From assembly GCA_019843655.1 (NCBI GenBank), contig JACDQD010000008.1:16588442-16652441 (forward strand): DNA of 64,000 bases. Reading direction: 5' to 3'. Positions 1-12,154 of this stretch are shown here, in pieces (positions within the stretch are counted from its first letter, which is position 1; every line of letters starts with the position of its first letter). Source of the stretch: Lethocerus indicus. Its lineage: Eukaryota; Arthropoda; Insecta; Hemiptera; Belostomatidae. The notes below the pieces were generated by a model, which ran no database searches, was not told the DNA's origin, and saw only the letters and a program-made list of their open reading frames with translations. The position numbers and the translations under genes are program-made.

Positions 1-815
1 ATTTACCTTGTTTTTCTATTAGTTAGGACATTTTTTATTTTTTTTTTGCCGCTTGCGTAATAATCGATAAAATATTTGCTCCAAATTCCGAAAGGAATCA
101 GAGAGATTCTCTCCGGCTCAATGTGGATTTCGAAACAAGTATTGGTTGGTCTGCCACCTCACAGGGTGTGTTTAGAGGCAGAGGTGAAAAACCGTAGATT
201 CGATTTGAATAGTTTTATATTGCGGGCAATAGAAGTACATTTTCCAAAAAATATTTAGCCGCGTTTGGCATACTTCATGCTAGCGACGGATTTCTCTAGC
301 GGCGGGGAAATGAGAAATCGCTCGCACTGAGGTTGGACGCGGTTTGCAGGACTTGTCCCTGCCTCGTGCCGCCCCTTTCCTTTGAACCGCGGCTGTGTCC
401 TTAACCGCCCCCACCCGTCTGTTGCTCGTAAATTAAACAGATCCATTTCAAGCCCTAAGTATTAATCGGCGATAAGTCGGGCTCCTTTGAAAGCTCGAAT
501 CGCCGCTTCCTCCGTGCCTGGGGCCCAAGGCGAGGCTTTATAGCTTTTTTTTCTTTAGATAAGACTCCGCGGCTTACTAACCGCGAAAAGCCTTCGTTTA
601 TTTCTTCCGCCGTTCTGCCAGTTTACTTCGTACACATGTCGATATGTCTTATTCCGAGAACTGGGCTTGCGTAATCCCATCTCTTATCCCGGACGGTTTG
701 ATTAGAATGAAAAAAAAAACAGTCTACAAGAAAAATTTTTTTCACTAAGGTTCAATTTTATTTATTTTTATCCGATTAATTAATTAAGACTAATTAATGT
801 TGTATTTGATTACAG
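1..815. other. Non-coding sequence upstream of the first recognised exon (presumed intron)
   Basis: No open frame here has coding character. The 3' end carries a plausible splice acceptor: a CTAATTAAT stretch (790-798) that could serve as branch point, then TTTGATTACAG ending at 815. This makes it the tail of an intron whose start lies left of the window. There is a moderately GC-rich patch at about 320-540. Nothing else recognised. Confidence 0.5.
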
Positions 816-908
816 GTGGGTGTGGAGGCATGCTGGGCAGTCCTCCGGCGGCCCAGAGGCCAGTACCCAGGCCCTCATGGCCTCAACCACCGCCGGCCCA
901 CACCAATG
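816..908 (+). CDS. Internal exon 1 (window numbering) of an unidentified Pro/Gln-rich protein gene
   Basis: This is a 93-nt GC-rich exon after acceptor TTGATTACAG and before donor AATG|GTATGT. Read in phase 1, the two leading bases GT complete a codon begun upstream and a final G carries over. It gives 30 codons, beginning GCGGMLGSPPAAQRP and ending WPQPPPAHTN. The peptide is rich in Pro, Gly and Ala, which suggests a disordered region. All three phases are open within this exon alone. The phase is chosen because it is the only one open through all five exons. The length is a multiple of three, so skipping would preserve frame. The carried G joins GC of the next exon to make Gly. No domain, signal peptide or membrane segment is visible. 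Function is unknown. Confidence 0.68.
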
Positions 909-2325
909 GTATGTCGCATTTAATTTAATATTAATCAGTCTATCCCCACTCGATATTTACCGCAGAGCCGAGACGATAACGTCGACGCTCAGCCATAACC
1001 CGGTGGTAATTTCAATTCGATAAGCGATTGCGAGTTTACGAGAATTGCACCCGCCGGCCGGGTAATGAAAACGGAGCCCGCCGTCGGCCATTTTTCGATA
1101 GCAGAATTTATCAAGAATTCCATTACTCCGCCGTTTAGGGGTCGATTTCAAAATGATTACCCGGTGGTTGTAATAAGTCCTATAAATTCTAAAACCATAA
1201 TTATTTATAAGGTGGCGTGACCCGGGGCCCTGGGGCCGGGGGCCGGCTATCGATCGACGGCAAACAAAAATAGAGCGCCCGGTTCTCCCCCATTAGTGGG
1301 GGGGGCGCCCGACCCATCGGTCCGGGTCGATTTCCGGGACCGAAAGATCGATTGGACGGGGAAGGGTATCAATTTTTCAAAAGGATGACTCCGCTGAGCG
1401 ATTGCCCGGAGAAAAAGTTTGGTATCGAGCGACCCCTATGTTTGAGGGTCGGAGGGTGAGAGGGGGGGGTATAAAATAGCAACGCGGCTTTTAGATGAAT
1501 TTGAAACTATGTTCGAAGGAATTTTAACGGAAGTTCGTCGATTAGCCACATGAATATTATAAAAATCGTATACCGACGTTGTACACGAACGTTGTAGGTT
1601 CATCTACGATGAAACAAAGAGGTTACGCTCTATGATCATCGGTGGTGATAGATTTTTCCACTGATGTCAAGAAGTTCTCTGTTAAATGTTCGATGCGTTG
1701 GGTAAATAAGAGAAAATCCCGTTTGAGAACAATCGGCAAAATTCTTCGGGTCCGATTCCACCAGAAACATGCATTATCCTCCTTTCGTCGGTGGGGTTCT
1801 CCCGTGGGGCACCGCCTTTTATAGGAGCCAGTCGTCGCATGCTTTGGGGGTGGGAGTGGTTGCCTTCCATTAACATAATACCAGGCCGGGAACATTCACC
1901 GGTTTTTCCGTTGGTCCAAATTGTCGTAGTGTTTATTGGATCTGGACGCATAGTAAATGCGCGTACGGAGGCCTGGAGATTTGCCGCGATAAGAATATCT
2001 TTGGAAATCTGACTCCCCTTGGGACACTAATTGGGAGCGATCCCATGAACTGCGAGTATAGAGAGCACTCTTCTATATCAAAGATTGAGATCAAGATATT
2101 GGCCGATTCCAGGACGGCCTTCATTGCCTTGCTATATTAATAAATTCAGGTAATAAAATTCTTCATCCCTTTCCTATTAACGCAAAGATTATTACCGCGG
2201 CGGGGTCCAATAACATTAAGATTAAATTGGAAAATTTCACCATTTTGCTTCCCATATTATATCTGAAGTATATGGTTTGTTAAATGAGGTTACTCGATTG
2301 CAAAAGAATATAATTGAAGAAAGAT
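909..2325 (+). other. Intron 1, first part, with a GC-rich block
   Basis: The intron opens with GTATGT. Positions 1210-1400 form a GC-rich block with short perfect inverted repeats: CCCCCA (1287-1292) with TGGGGG (1297-1302), and CGGTCC (1318-1323) with GGACCG (1337-1342). It also holds a palindromic GGGCGCCC at 1303-1310. A TATA-like TATAAAATAG sits at 1470-1479 directly after eight G. No exon is supported. The overlapping open frames at 1623-2124 on both strands have no splice or coding support. Confidence 0.5.
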
Positions 2326-2405
2326 GCGCCACCGGAATTTGAAACCGGGATCTTGAACCGAATTGTCTTTCTTCTGCACGTATTAAACGACTCTTCCCCT
2401 AAAAT
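2326..2405 (-). repeat. Possible degenerate tRNA-derived (SINE-like) sequence
   Basis: On the minus strand this reads as a decayed tRNA-like block. A GGTTTCAAATTCC stretch resembles the RNA polymerase III B box (GGTTCRANTCC) with two inserted T. It is flanked by CCGG on both sides, as in a T-arm stem. Further 5' is a weak A-box-like region. No complete cloverleaf can be drawn, so it is not a functional tRNA. SINE ancestry is inference; a chance match is possible. Confidence 0.3.
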
Positions 2406-5400
2406 CATTCACTTTTTAATTAGTGTTATTGCAGTCTCAATTTAGCTAATAGCCAGCAACATACGTTGGACCACAAAAATCTTCCTGAGGGCTTTCCTGA
2501 TCATGACAGAGATTGCCAGCGTTTGATACGGCCTGTCCATAGCAGAAGGACGACTTCAGAGTTAGCCTCGGCTTAGGGTTAACATTGATTCTTATTTGCC
2601 TAGAATTTTATACGGTGGTCGTTAATGCAAAAGGAGGTTGTTCATGTAAACTGCTAACCTCGGTAACCAGAAGAGCAGTCCACCAGTTGCCACATCACCC
2701 TGACAGTGTATAATGTAAACTTGGTGTACTGGCTGTAGGTTATGTACATTTAATTTTCATTATTACTACTATGTATGCGAGGTCACGCAGGCGAGCGGAG
2801 CCCCCAGGTTGTTGCTGAGATATAGTCGGTTTTCCCGATACAAATTAACTTGGCCTTCGGGTTAAACTGTAGTTGGGGGATTTTCTCCGCGGGGAATCGT
2901 ACGGTAAACGCCGGTTCAGTTAAAATCCGACTGATCCTGATAACTATCCGATCATTCGATTATTTCAGCATCGCTCTCCCGGCGCTTTCCTCCCGCATGA
3001 TCGAGCCATCACAGTTAGAGAGGATTTAAGCGGTGTGAGTATACGCGTACAACTTCGAAGTGTAAAAATTAATAGTATAAACCCTTTTCGCTTGTTCATC
3101 ATGACGGGAATATAATTTCATTTTACCGAGTGAATGTACATTTTATGTACACTAAAGTACTGCCTATTTATGTTTATTCACTCCATTCAGTTTGTCGTGC
3201 CCTATAAGCGCCCGTTACATTATGTATCACATGACCGCACATTTATGAAAATAAATTCTTAATGGGTTTTAGCCACATGTGGTGCAAGAGCTATCTCGGT
3301 TAGCTCCGAGTTGTGTGCCATTGTTTTGCACTTGTGTGGTTTGTCGTTTAGTGTTACACGTCAGCGAGGTAAATATAAGTTGCTACCATATTACAGACGC
3401 ATGAAAATAATTCAAAATAGTTCGAGTGTGTACTTAATAGTTAGTGACGAAAACTAATCGCGGAATATAACTGAAGGAATAAGTGAAAAAACTCAACTCT
3501 TTCAAAATGGTTTGCGCACACATCTAACGTTAGGGATTTTTCGAGAAACATTTTCCGTTTCATTCCCGCGCCTTTATTTCTTTATAGCTTCTCTCCCTCT
3601 CTCTCCCTCTCTCTCTTTCCAGCGCGGTAGGAATGTCAACCGTATTTGGCGATACTTGGTAGAGGAATTCCCGAGCTAATTCGTCGTCACCGACGGAAGG
3701 GGATTTCCACGTGTAGCCGATTCCCCCTGGGACAATGTTCGAAGCGGGGCAATAGACTGCGATTGCTAATGGCGCGGATGTGCTCCAGCAAACAGAGCAC
3801 CGTTTTTCCGGCCGCTCTCGAATATGAGGTAATCGCGAGTCCCCCTCAACCCCGCCTCCAATGCCGTGTTAAGGGATCGGAATGCTCGGGACGCGGATTA
3901 CTTTGCGATTGGAGACCCAGAACTGTTTAGCGTTTCGCTTAGGAGCGCCATGGAATTCCCGACGGGGTCCTCGATGGACTGACCCCGGTCGCCTTTTTCC
4001 GTGATTCCGATTTCATTATTGCGTAAGCCTATTAATTCAGCAAAATCGTTCAATCACCCCCCTCCGAAAAGCTTCATGTATATTACTGAACAAAATTCTT
4101 TCCAATTTGAAATCGATGAAAGTTCGTTCTCAAAAACCGATATTTCCGTCATTGTAGTTTTGAAACAGATATCTATTTTAGGTGCGGGCTATACTCGTAT
4201 CGGGCGCAAATATTTCATGCCCTCGAAATTTATAAAGAGATTCAGAAAATTTACTGTGAGGTAGGAAGGCTCTGAGCCAGATCGGGGGACTGCGCGGATT
4301 CCAGCCCAGTTTATTTCTCTTCCCGGGAAAATCCGGGCGCTTCGAAACCAGGAAGTCCTGGCACTCTTGGACAGAGATGAAAGGAAGAAATCGTGCGGGC
4401 AATACAAAATTATGAATAAATTTCAGAATTCTCTGTGACTAACGAACTCTCCGGAGCGCTTGTGTCTCTCCTCGAGGTAAAGGTCAGGCCCGGAGGTCTC
4501 GAGCCCCAGACATGACCTTTCGCGGCGGGCCGCTCCTCGATACGTGATGAGGTTTCTTGGTTTTTTCCTTCTTTTTTTTTTGTCGGGCCCCCCTGTCGAG
4601 GGATTAACGGTTGCAGTACGTTGGATGGATACCCCCCTAAACCCTGTAAGGTTTCAGCAGTTTCTTATAACTCCTCCCCTGAATTCTGGTCCGCATCGGA
4701 ATATCCTCCTTTAACGTACCTCTAGGGATTTCTGGGAGAGTTCGCATAATGTAGGTCGATATATTCCATCCAACCGTTAAAGTTACCGGACATTTTATTT
4801 AATGTGCTTCATTTAATACGATATTTTAATGAAAAATTGTTGGAGTGACTCAAAAAACTCGAAAAATGCAAATATGACAGTGACATGATAGCGACAGTGT
4901 GTTAACAGGATGCTTGGAGAGCCGAATTCTCTTACTGTCAGGAAGTTTTTAGCAACGGAATACTTCGCTGTAATATTATTACTGACCCTATGATGGTCTA
5001 GGGGGGTAGGCTGACTTATGCTATTATACCTCCCAATGTTTTTTATTGTTCCTCTATAGAACAAGAGTTGGTAATCAGATCCTACACATTCACTCTGTTC
5101 ACATTGTCTTTATTCAGGCTCGGTTATAAATTAATGTGAATTAGGGTTAATTAAGGAAATTTCGAAACGACGTGTTTATTACCAGCCGGGAGTGGGCTCG
5201 CACTGTACTATACTGTTCAGCGTTTGTTTGGCCGACTAAGCATACTCTAATAGTCATCAGAACGTGACGTCAGTGGTGGCTAATACCAATGTAAACACAA
5301 ACAAACACCGACGAAGCAGATTTGGGACCGGATAGGCGCGCATACTGAGGTCTTTTCATGTGTATAAAATTTCAAAGACCCCCAAGCAGGGAACTAGGCC

Positions 5401-6043
5401 TAGGAATTAAAAATTACTTCACTTTCCTTCGTTTAATTCACATAAAACAGATACCGAAAAAAGGACCGCAAGTCAGAAAAAAAATGAAGTTGAATTATCT
5501 GAAATAAAACCTGGACCGTGGTCATTTGGGTGGGCAAGCCAAGTTAGAATTGAGCGCCCACCAACCTTCAACTTAAAAATGTGCAATTGCGTTACAAATC
5601 GAACTTGAAAGTTATTTCTGTCATTATTATCTAATGAGCCGTGAAGAAGACTAACCATATGGACGATAAACAACTTCTTTCTCTTCACACCCGTAACGCG
5701 TTCATTGGGTGTGTACGTTCCTATCGAATGAAGAATTTGCTATCGAAATTACTGCGTGCTGATGATTTATGAAATAGGAAACAAATATGAACACGCAGCA
5801 TGCGGAAACGTATTGCTTAATCCTGTGACCACGAAAATATCTATGTCGGAAATTTAGAGAACGAGCTATAGTATTTATGAGTATGAAGCAGAAACTATTG
5901 CAATCTGTAATAAACTAACTTTAATCTAGGCTCGTGTATTATTTTTCCTTCTTTCATTTAATTGGTTCTAGACATTTAATTTCACCCCTTTACGTTGCGT
6001 GTGTACGTCGAATTAAAAGCGGGCTAAGGTTAACCGAGTACGT
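2406..6043 (+). other. Intron 1, continued
   Basis: Mostly unremarkable AT-rich intron sequence. A pyrimidine-rich run at 3588-3620 ends in CCAG, but no open frame of useful length follows it. An open 1-1 phase segment at 3273-3368 has a weak acceptor and ordinary composition, so it is not called as an exon. A CRE-type TGACGTCA occurs at 5265-5272; one such octamer is expected by chance in a window this size. Nothing else recognised. Confidence 0.45.
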
Positions 6044-6381
6044 CTAATTGAAACCGACTAACCATAAGGTTGCTATCCATCTGCCTTTCTGCGTCCCTAA
6101 CTCCCCTAAGGGTCTCAGCCGTTCATTCAATATGGCTCCTAAATGTTTTCTTGAAACAATTTATTCGACTAATTGAATTTTGGAAGTCCAAATGTTACAA
6201 AAGATCCATTACCTTTTTACGGAACTAGGTTAGCGAATTATTTTACCGATTTCATTTCGGCGTTGTTATAAACGTTGAACAAATCAGATCAAATCGAAGA
6301 AAATTAAAATCGACCAACCATACGTGGGCTACCCATCTGCATTTCTGTGGCAGTTACCGAAACTCCCCTAAAGGTCTCAGC
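6044..6381 (+). repeat. Pair of diverged ~75-bp direct repeats
   Basis: Segments 6044-6119 and 6302-6381 align over most of their length. They share ATTRAAA-cgac-AACCATA, then CCATCTGC-TTTCTG, then ACTCCCCTAA and GGTCTCAGC, with small indels between. The copies start about 258 bp apart. A shorter related unit (GTACGTC-AATT) precedes the first copy at about 6004 and again at 6039. No element family is recognised. This is probably a decayed local duplication or two pieces of one repeat. Confidence 0.55.
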
Positions 6382-6408
6382 TATGTCTGAGAATGTCACT
6401 CCACTTAC

Positions 6409-6509
6409 CTGCGCCAGTCGTTGACCTTTCCGATTCCGCGCTTATTTTCCTTGTTTATGCTTCCTTGTTTTTGCTTTCCTTGCGCTACTGCACGTGCAGT
6501 TCTTGGGGG
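6409..6509 (-). CDS. Speculative minus-strand exon
   Basis: On the minus strand a TTTTGTTTCAG acceptor precedes a 101-nt segment that ends in a perfect donor, CAG|GTAAGT (intron begins at 6408 and runs leftward). Only one frame is open: PPRTARAVAQGKQ, followed by a Lys/Arg/Asn-rich tail ending NDWR. It would be phase 0 in and 2 out. No partner exon was found on this strand. A CAG|GTAAGT match is expected about once in two such windows, so chance is a real alternative. Confidence 0.18.
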
Positions 6510-6816
6510 CTGAAACAAAAGGACTGTTCGGCGTTATTTTTTCGCTGATATTTTCAAATCCGCTACTATTCTTCACTTCAGGTTTACACCTACGGTGCTA
6601 GTTAGAAATACTGAGATGGTGTTCAATTGAATTCACGCATTAAAAAATAAGAACCAGTTACGGCGTAAGATGATAAGAAATTCGCATTTGTTATATTTTT
6701 AGGGTCCATTAGAGTTTATGTTACAGTGATTCTATCGCGCGTGTTGTTTATACCCCGTGAATTTGTGTACAATTACCTCATTGTCGTTTGTCTCCACTCC
6801 AAATTATTATTATTAT

Positions 6817-6854
6817 TAAGCAACAGGCCAATATTATTTTGGTAAGCAACAGGC
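6817..6854 (+). repeat. 12-bp direct repeat
   Basis: TAAGCAACAGGC occurs at 6817-6828 and again at 6843-6854, 14 bp apart. It sits just after a short (TTA)n run. It could be replication slippage or a target-site-like duplication, but the intervening sequence is too short to be an element. Confidence 0.6.
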
Positions 6855-7359
6855 GTCAGTAGCATTTGATCAGTGAGCAATTTTTGCGAACCGAATTGCA
6901 CGAATTCACTGTAGTCCTCCAAAACATTCTTGAGCTGGACTACACTAAACGAAGCCTTAAACACAAACGCGCGAGAGGCGATGTCGCCCATTCTGTTTTA
7001 ATGGCGTTCCAAGCACTCGAACAAGTACCTTAAACATATCAGGACGCGGGCCCGAAACAGCGGTATAACAAAACAGAAATTCTAGCTGGTTGGGTAAGGT
7101 CGGGCTCGAAAGTAAAGCCGGGGGAGTAACAAGACCTTAGGCAAATAAGGCCCGTTTACTTCTTTTCCGAACTCGTTTTTTTTCGGCTCCCGGTCGGCGG
7201 TCTGGTTCGGGGACGGGACGGGACAGGAGCGACCCAGAGTTTGCTTCTCATTAAACCTGAATGGACCGGAGGCGGGCTCGGGCTCCCCGGCCAGCGTTTC
7301 CTCATTCCCACGGCTCTAATAACCAGCGCGGCGCGCCCCTTCATTTTTTCCCCGCTTCT

Positions 7360-7394
7360 TACTACTACTACTTCTTCTTCTTCTTCTTTTTTTT
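7360..7394 (+). repeat. Short (ACT)n/(CTT)n microsatellite
   Basis: About three ACT units run into six CTT units and then a T-rich tail. Confidence 0.85.
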
Positions 7395-7765
7395 CTAATT
7401 CATCCGCGCAATTAACGATTCGAACGGTCCCCGCTCTTAATTATGGGCCGGCAGCCGAGATTGGATGCGTTGGTATCGCGAAGGAAACAGCGGTTAAAAA
7501 ATCTTAATAGGAGAGTTAATTAATTTGAAATTCCCGTCGTACTGTAGCATTTGAAAATCGCCGAATCTGGAAGATTATATTGGATTTCAACATATAAAAT
7601 AACCCTCTCTTGAGAATTTCATGCCTCTTGTCAAAATTTTTTTTGGAAATTCGTGTTCAGGAATATAAAATTCTCATTATTCGTGTGCATAATAATATTT
7701 TGATCTTGCGGGATAATTCGAAGAAAATCCTAAGTTTCATATTTGAAATCAATAATCGGTTTTGG

Positions 7766-9324
7766 AATTTTAAATTAATAAACACAATTAATCTCTATTG
7801 CGTTCTTCTAGCGGTACGAGAAGATACAATTTGCGTTATAATTATCCTCCTTTTGTTACGTTATATCCTCTATGCTGATTGCGCCCTAATGGCAGAAAAA
7901 TACTCTCGAATACAATTCGGAAACTAATTTCCATTTAATAACAGCGATGATGAAGTGAAAACGTCCGTTCTAGATTGGGCCAACAATGGGTGGAAAAACT
8001 TTGTTTTCTGACCGGCCAATATGATAATTAAAAATAATATTTGTGTTTGTATTTTCATTCAGCATTGGATATTATGAAGTTATTTATTTGTGAAATATGT
8101 TATAGTATTTTCGTAAAATGATTATTGTGATAGTGGTTAATTCATTATTACTGCGGATTCAAGACAACAAAATATATATACATACTCCTCGCATAGTACT
8201 TCCAGGTTTTCCTCCAAATATCATACGAGATACTTAACTCTAGGTTAATGATTGTTAAATATAACGTTGTCATGTCCAACGGCGGCGATGATTTAATTAT
8301 CCTATATCAAGATATTCTATATATATTTGGTAATACTGTATATCACATGAAACGAGTCGTGTTTGAGTTAGGTAAACGTTTAGAGCCCCGTGGAAAATAA
8401 CCGCTATCTTTTCCCCATCTGCTGCACATGGCGTTCTGTGTGGTACTGTGTTCCAACAATCTACAAATTCCCGCTACTGGTTTCCGATAATCGCGGGTAT
8501 TGGACCCCTAACCAGCCCCCCCCCACTATCAAAGTTGAGTCCCCTCTCCCTTTCGTTCATTCTGTTGCATTCCTGCGGTTGGCGTCATAAAAGAGTAAAA
8601 AACCGGAGGTCGGGATAGCGCTTCTGAATTTTCAATATCGGAGCGGCCGGAAACATTCGGAAGTTTCAGAAGTCGATATCCGCCGCCATCCTTCTCCCAG
8701 CCCCACAATGAAATGAGGAATTCGGCCTGTCTCGACTCATATAAGAAATTGAAGAAAATAAATAACGGATAATTTATTTAGGATTGTTACAATATATCCA
8801 GGTGGGTTTGGAATGTCATCACTTGCCCGTACCTCCTTCTCGTTGTTCATGTTCATAATGAAATCCGTGTTGTTAGATTATGTTTAATTTGAAAATGCAG
8901 TCATGCGTCATGCTTTTGAGACGTATTCGCGCCTTATAAGCAGGTAGAAAAATAATTATTTTATGAGAAAATATAATATTCCGTATATTAATACATATTT
9001 TATGTCCATCATTGAATTTATGTACAACATGAACAAATTAATATTAATACTCAGATTGAACCGTATGAAAACAAAGTGTTTGTACGCTCAGGTTGATGAC
9101 GTTTTCCGTCCATTGTCTCGATTCAATCTATAACGGGCGTTTTCACTTCATCACCGCTCTTATTAAATGGAAATGACTTTCCGATTTGCATTCGAAATAT
9201 ATGTTCGTCATTAGAACGCACTGAGTTTAGATTCGTCATGTGTTACGGTAGGAAAAAATACAAGGCAATTATGAGGTGTTGTAGAACAAAAGTGTGCAGT
9301 AAATAAAAAATTGTGCCTAAAATT
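7766..9324. repeat. Large imperfect inverted repeat (~360-bp arms, ~820-bp centre)
   Basis: The left arm (about 7766-8126) matches the reverse complement of the right arm (about 8949-9324). The best block is 7928-7977 against 9124-9173: 46 of 50 positions agree when compared by eye. A flanking core, 7881-7997 against 9102-9219, is roughly 80% similar. Similarity then continues inward with indels. For example ACTTTGTTTTC is shared after a ~27-bp gap, and ATTTTC-TAAAAT-ATTATT is shared near 8107 and 8949. Outward, CACAATT and AATTTTA are shared at 7766-7789 and 9309-9324. Weaker similarity may reach about 7650 and 9440. The centre (8127-8948) has a GC-rich portion at 8385-8710 but no convincing gene. 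It may be an eroded foldback or long-TIR DNA element, or an old inverted duplication. In the pre-mRNA it could fold into a long imperfect duplex. Confidence 0.8.
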
Positions 9325-12154
9325 GTCATCATCCAGTGATGATATAATAAGCAACATGGAATGAATCATATTTATTTAGTAATATTCGTATTTATGATTT
9401 GTAGTTATTTGATTATGAGGGTAAGAATTACATTCAGCACATTGTGGTCAGAGGGAATGCGCAGGTGTAATTTAATATTGTATTGCATTGAATTCCTAAA
9501 TTATAATGAAATCTGTAAGCAACGATTAGCTTGCAAATATGTGCACGGCTGTGTTCGAAGTATTAAAGTCGTTATATTAAATTAAATTTAAATATTCAAG
9601 ATAGAATGACGAGATGGAATGGAAAGTATCCATTCCAGGGGGCTAGAATTTTATTTTAAAAAATTACAAATATTCTATGCAGGCTAGATGTGTAATGTGT
9701 GGCAGTTGGTTGGGCGTGGCGTACAGGTGCGTGAAGAGCTCGGCAGGTGATAGCACTCCCTCCCCCTCACCCACATCTCCTTATACTCTTAGTACATTTT
9801 AACTTTCCCCCGGCTTTATCGCGGGGAATATTCCCTACTGGGTGTGTTCCCGCGTCGGTTCCAATCCTGGTTATCAGTTTTATGCGGAAATATCCTAATT
9901 ATTGTTTTCGTCCCAGAGTGTTGCAGACGTGTTCCAGTTGAAATTTTAAAAAAGTAGCACGTTTATCTTTAAAATAAAGTAGATTAAAATTAATAATTTT
10001 ACATTCATATAACCGGGTAAACAACCCGTTATGGGTGTTAACAGGCGAAAACAGCAGAAAAGTTTGAAGTGCTCATATTATATTTTGGAACTTTTAACTA
10101 GCTAATTTTTTATCATCATACTCGTTTTCGGAAGATCCATTCCTTTCGGTTAGCCGAATTACCATGTGTTGGTTGAACTGAGGCTTAAAATATAACTAAC
10201 AAAGAAAATAATTGAAACTTGTTTACAACCTCTTTCCTTGAATGAAGAGTGACGTTTGGAATGAAATGTAATTTTTTTCTGAATATAATTTCAGATTAAT
10301 TTATTTTGTCTGCTGCAGTCAACTTTATTACTGAATATGGCAGTATATAAAATTATCCCTTACATATACGAGGTTCGAGTCAGTAGTTCTCTTCGTTCTA
10401 ATGATAAAAATTCTGGTAATTGGGTATCTGTGCGGATATTGGCGTTTTCCTTAACGACTTAACCAGAAAGCAGGAAGTAAGTATAGGGAAAAATGGGGCT
10501 CAAAAGTTGTGCAAGCGTTGATTCCCAGAACCCAACTCACTGCTTCAGCAGCCTAAGGAAGGCCTTTACAGTGCGCAATCCGCTTGTCCTTTATGTAGTT
10601 AGCGGTCTCCTGTAAAATATCGAGCGAGAACAAGAAAGAATTACAATTGGTTCTCGTTGAATATTATGCACAATTCCTACCATTAGTGGAAGTCCTTGTA
10701 AAATAGTAAAAATACCATTAATCAAGTCGATCAAAGATGCCGGACAGGATCATCAATCCGAGATTCTAAGGTTTGATTTATATTGTTTGTTGTCTGTGAG
10801 TGTTTGGTATACAGTCATTGGCAAGGTTTTCGGATATCACAATTATTGCATTCGTTTTCTACTCGCCAGTTTTGTTATAAGCTAGACATAGGGTGGGGTT
10901 TCGTGTCAGTTGTGGAAAGTATTCCGCAGAGTCAAATTCCGTGACTGTTACTGAATAACGTTACGATGTGCCGACAGGACGCTTCAAAGAAAGCTGACGT
11001 CCGTAAGCTCCTGACTTGTGACATTCCAGCAAGTTGGAATGCGTGAAGTTTTATATTTTTAAATTTTGCAGGCAACGCTTAGACCGACTTGGGAACTGTG
11101 TCCGTCCTGTGGATAGGTTCAGTCCCCAGTCCATTCATATTTGATTTGTATTGGCCAGGTCGCGAGGTCCCACACAATCCTCGGGGCTTAATATTTCGTA
11201 CCGATCGATAATATCCCGAGGCGCCGGTTAATTAAAAGAACTCGGAAGAGGGACGCCGTCCGTTTCATGATGCCGATATTGAAAATACTCGAGCCTCCCC
11301 CCCTTGTTCTATCTCACTCGCTCCCACTTCCCCTTCACTCCCTTCGTTCATCTTTCTCCGTCTCGCCCCCTCCCGACCCCCCTCTCTGGTGTGAATACAA
11401 ATTACTGAGGAGCATCGGAGCGGATAATTACGAGAGATTAGGGGCGGATCCGATGCCCGGGAAAAGGAGAGAGGGCCGCTTTACGAAAACCGGATCGCGT
11501 CGGCCGGGAGGCGGGCGGACCCCGGGCCAAGGGAAATTCATCGGGCCTTATTTGAACTGTTCCGCTAACGCTCCCGGTTCGCTAACGACCCTCGTAGCCG
11601 CCCACTCGATGGGTCTTTGATCGTCGTGATGTGTCGTGGAACAGTATGCCGACAATATTGAAGAAGCTAGCGTTACAAAAGTTTCTGTCTTTTCCTATAT
11701 CCGTCCAGGACTGTAGGTGCATGAAGCTCTCCACAATTGTCACAATTTCTTTTTACTGTCCAATAATCCCGCTTAGTTTATTACGCTCTCCTTTTATCTT
11801 GGGTATCCCGTTTTATTTACAAATCGGTGATACACATGTTATAGGTTAATCAATGAACGTCATATTAATTAATAACGCTTATATTTGTTTTGCGCAATGA
11901 AAAAGAGGGATAATGTAAATCGTGCTCCGTGAGGACTGCACTTTAATTTTCTCGTATATTTCAAGGAGTGGGGCATATTTTAAGTCCCGATGCTCTTGAA
12001 TTTGTGCGCACATGCCGGCATAACGAAGCTCCCTTCTGGAGTCGCACTCGGGGCCGGGGTATGTAACGAATGTTGCTTTTATGCTTTTTTATTAATGGAA
12101 GCGTGGAGCCGTATAATTGAAAGTTAATTACAGTTTTTTCTCTTTTAATTGCAG
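9325..12154 (+). other. Intron 1, last part
   Basis: No exon or element recognised. The segment 11230-11600 is GC-rich with CCT/CCC-rich runs and an open frame of 117 codons, but it lacks a donor/acceptor pair and looks like composition only. The intron ends in TTTTTTCTCTTTTAATTGCAG, a strong polypyrimidine tract and acceptor at 12134-12154. Confidence 0.5.

Noticed and set aside
3273..3368. 96-nt segment open in phase 1-1 within intron 1
   Set aside because: The acceptor (AATGGGTTTTAG) is weak and the peptide and codon use are random-looking. It shows that 1-1 open segments also arise by chance.
10365..10400. GGTTCGAGTC, a B-box-like word
   Set aside because: No A box or stem structure at the required distance.
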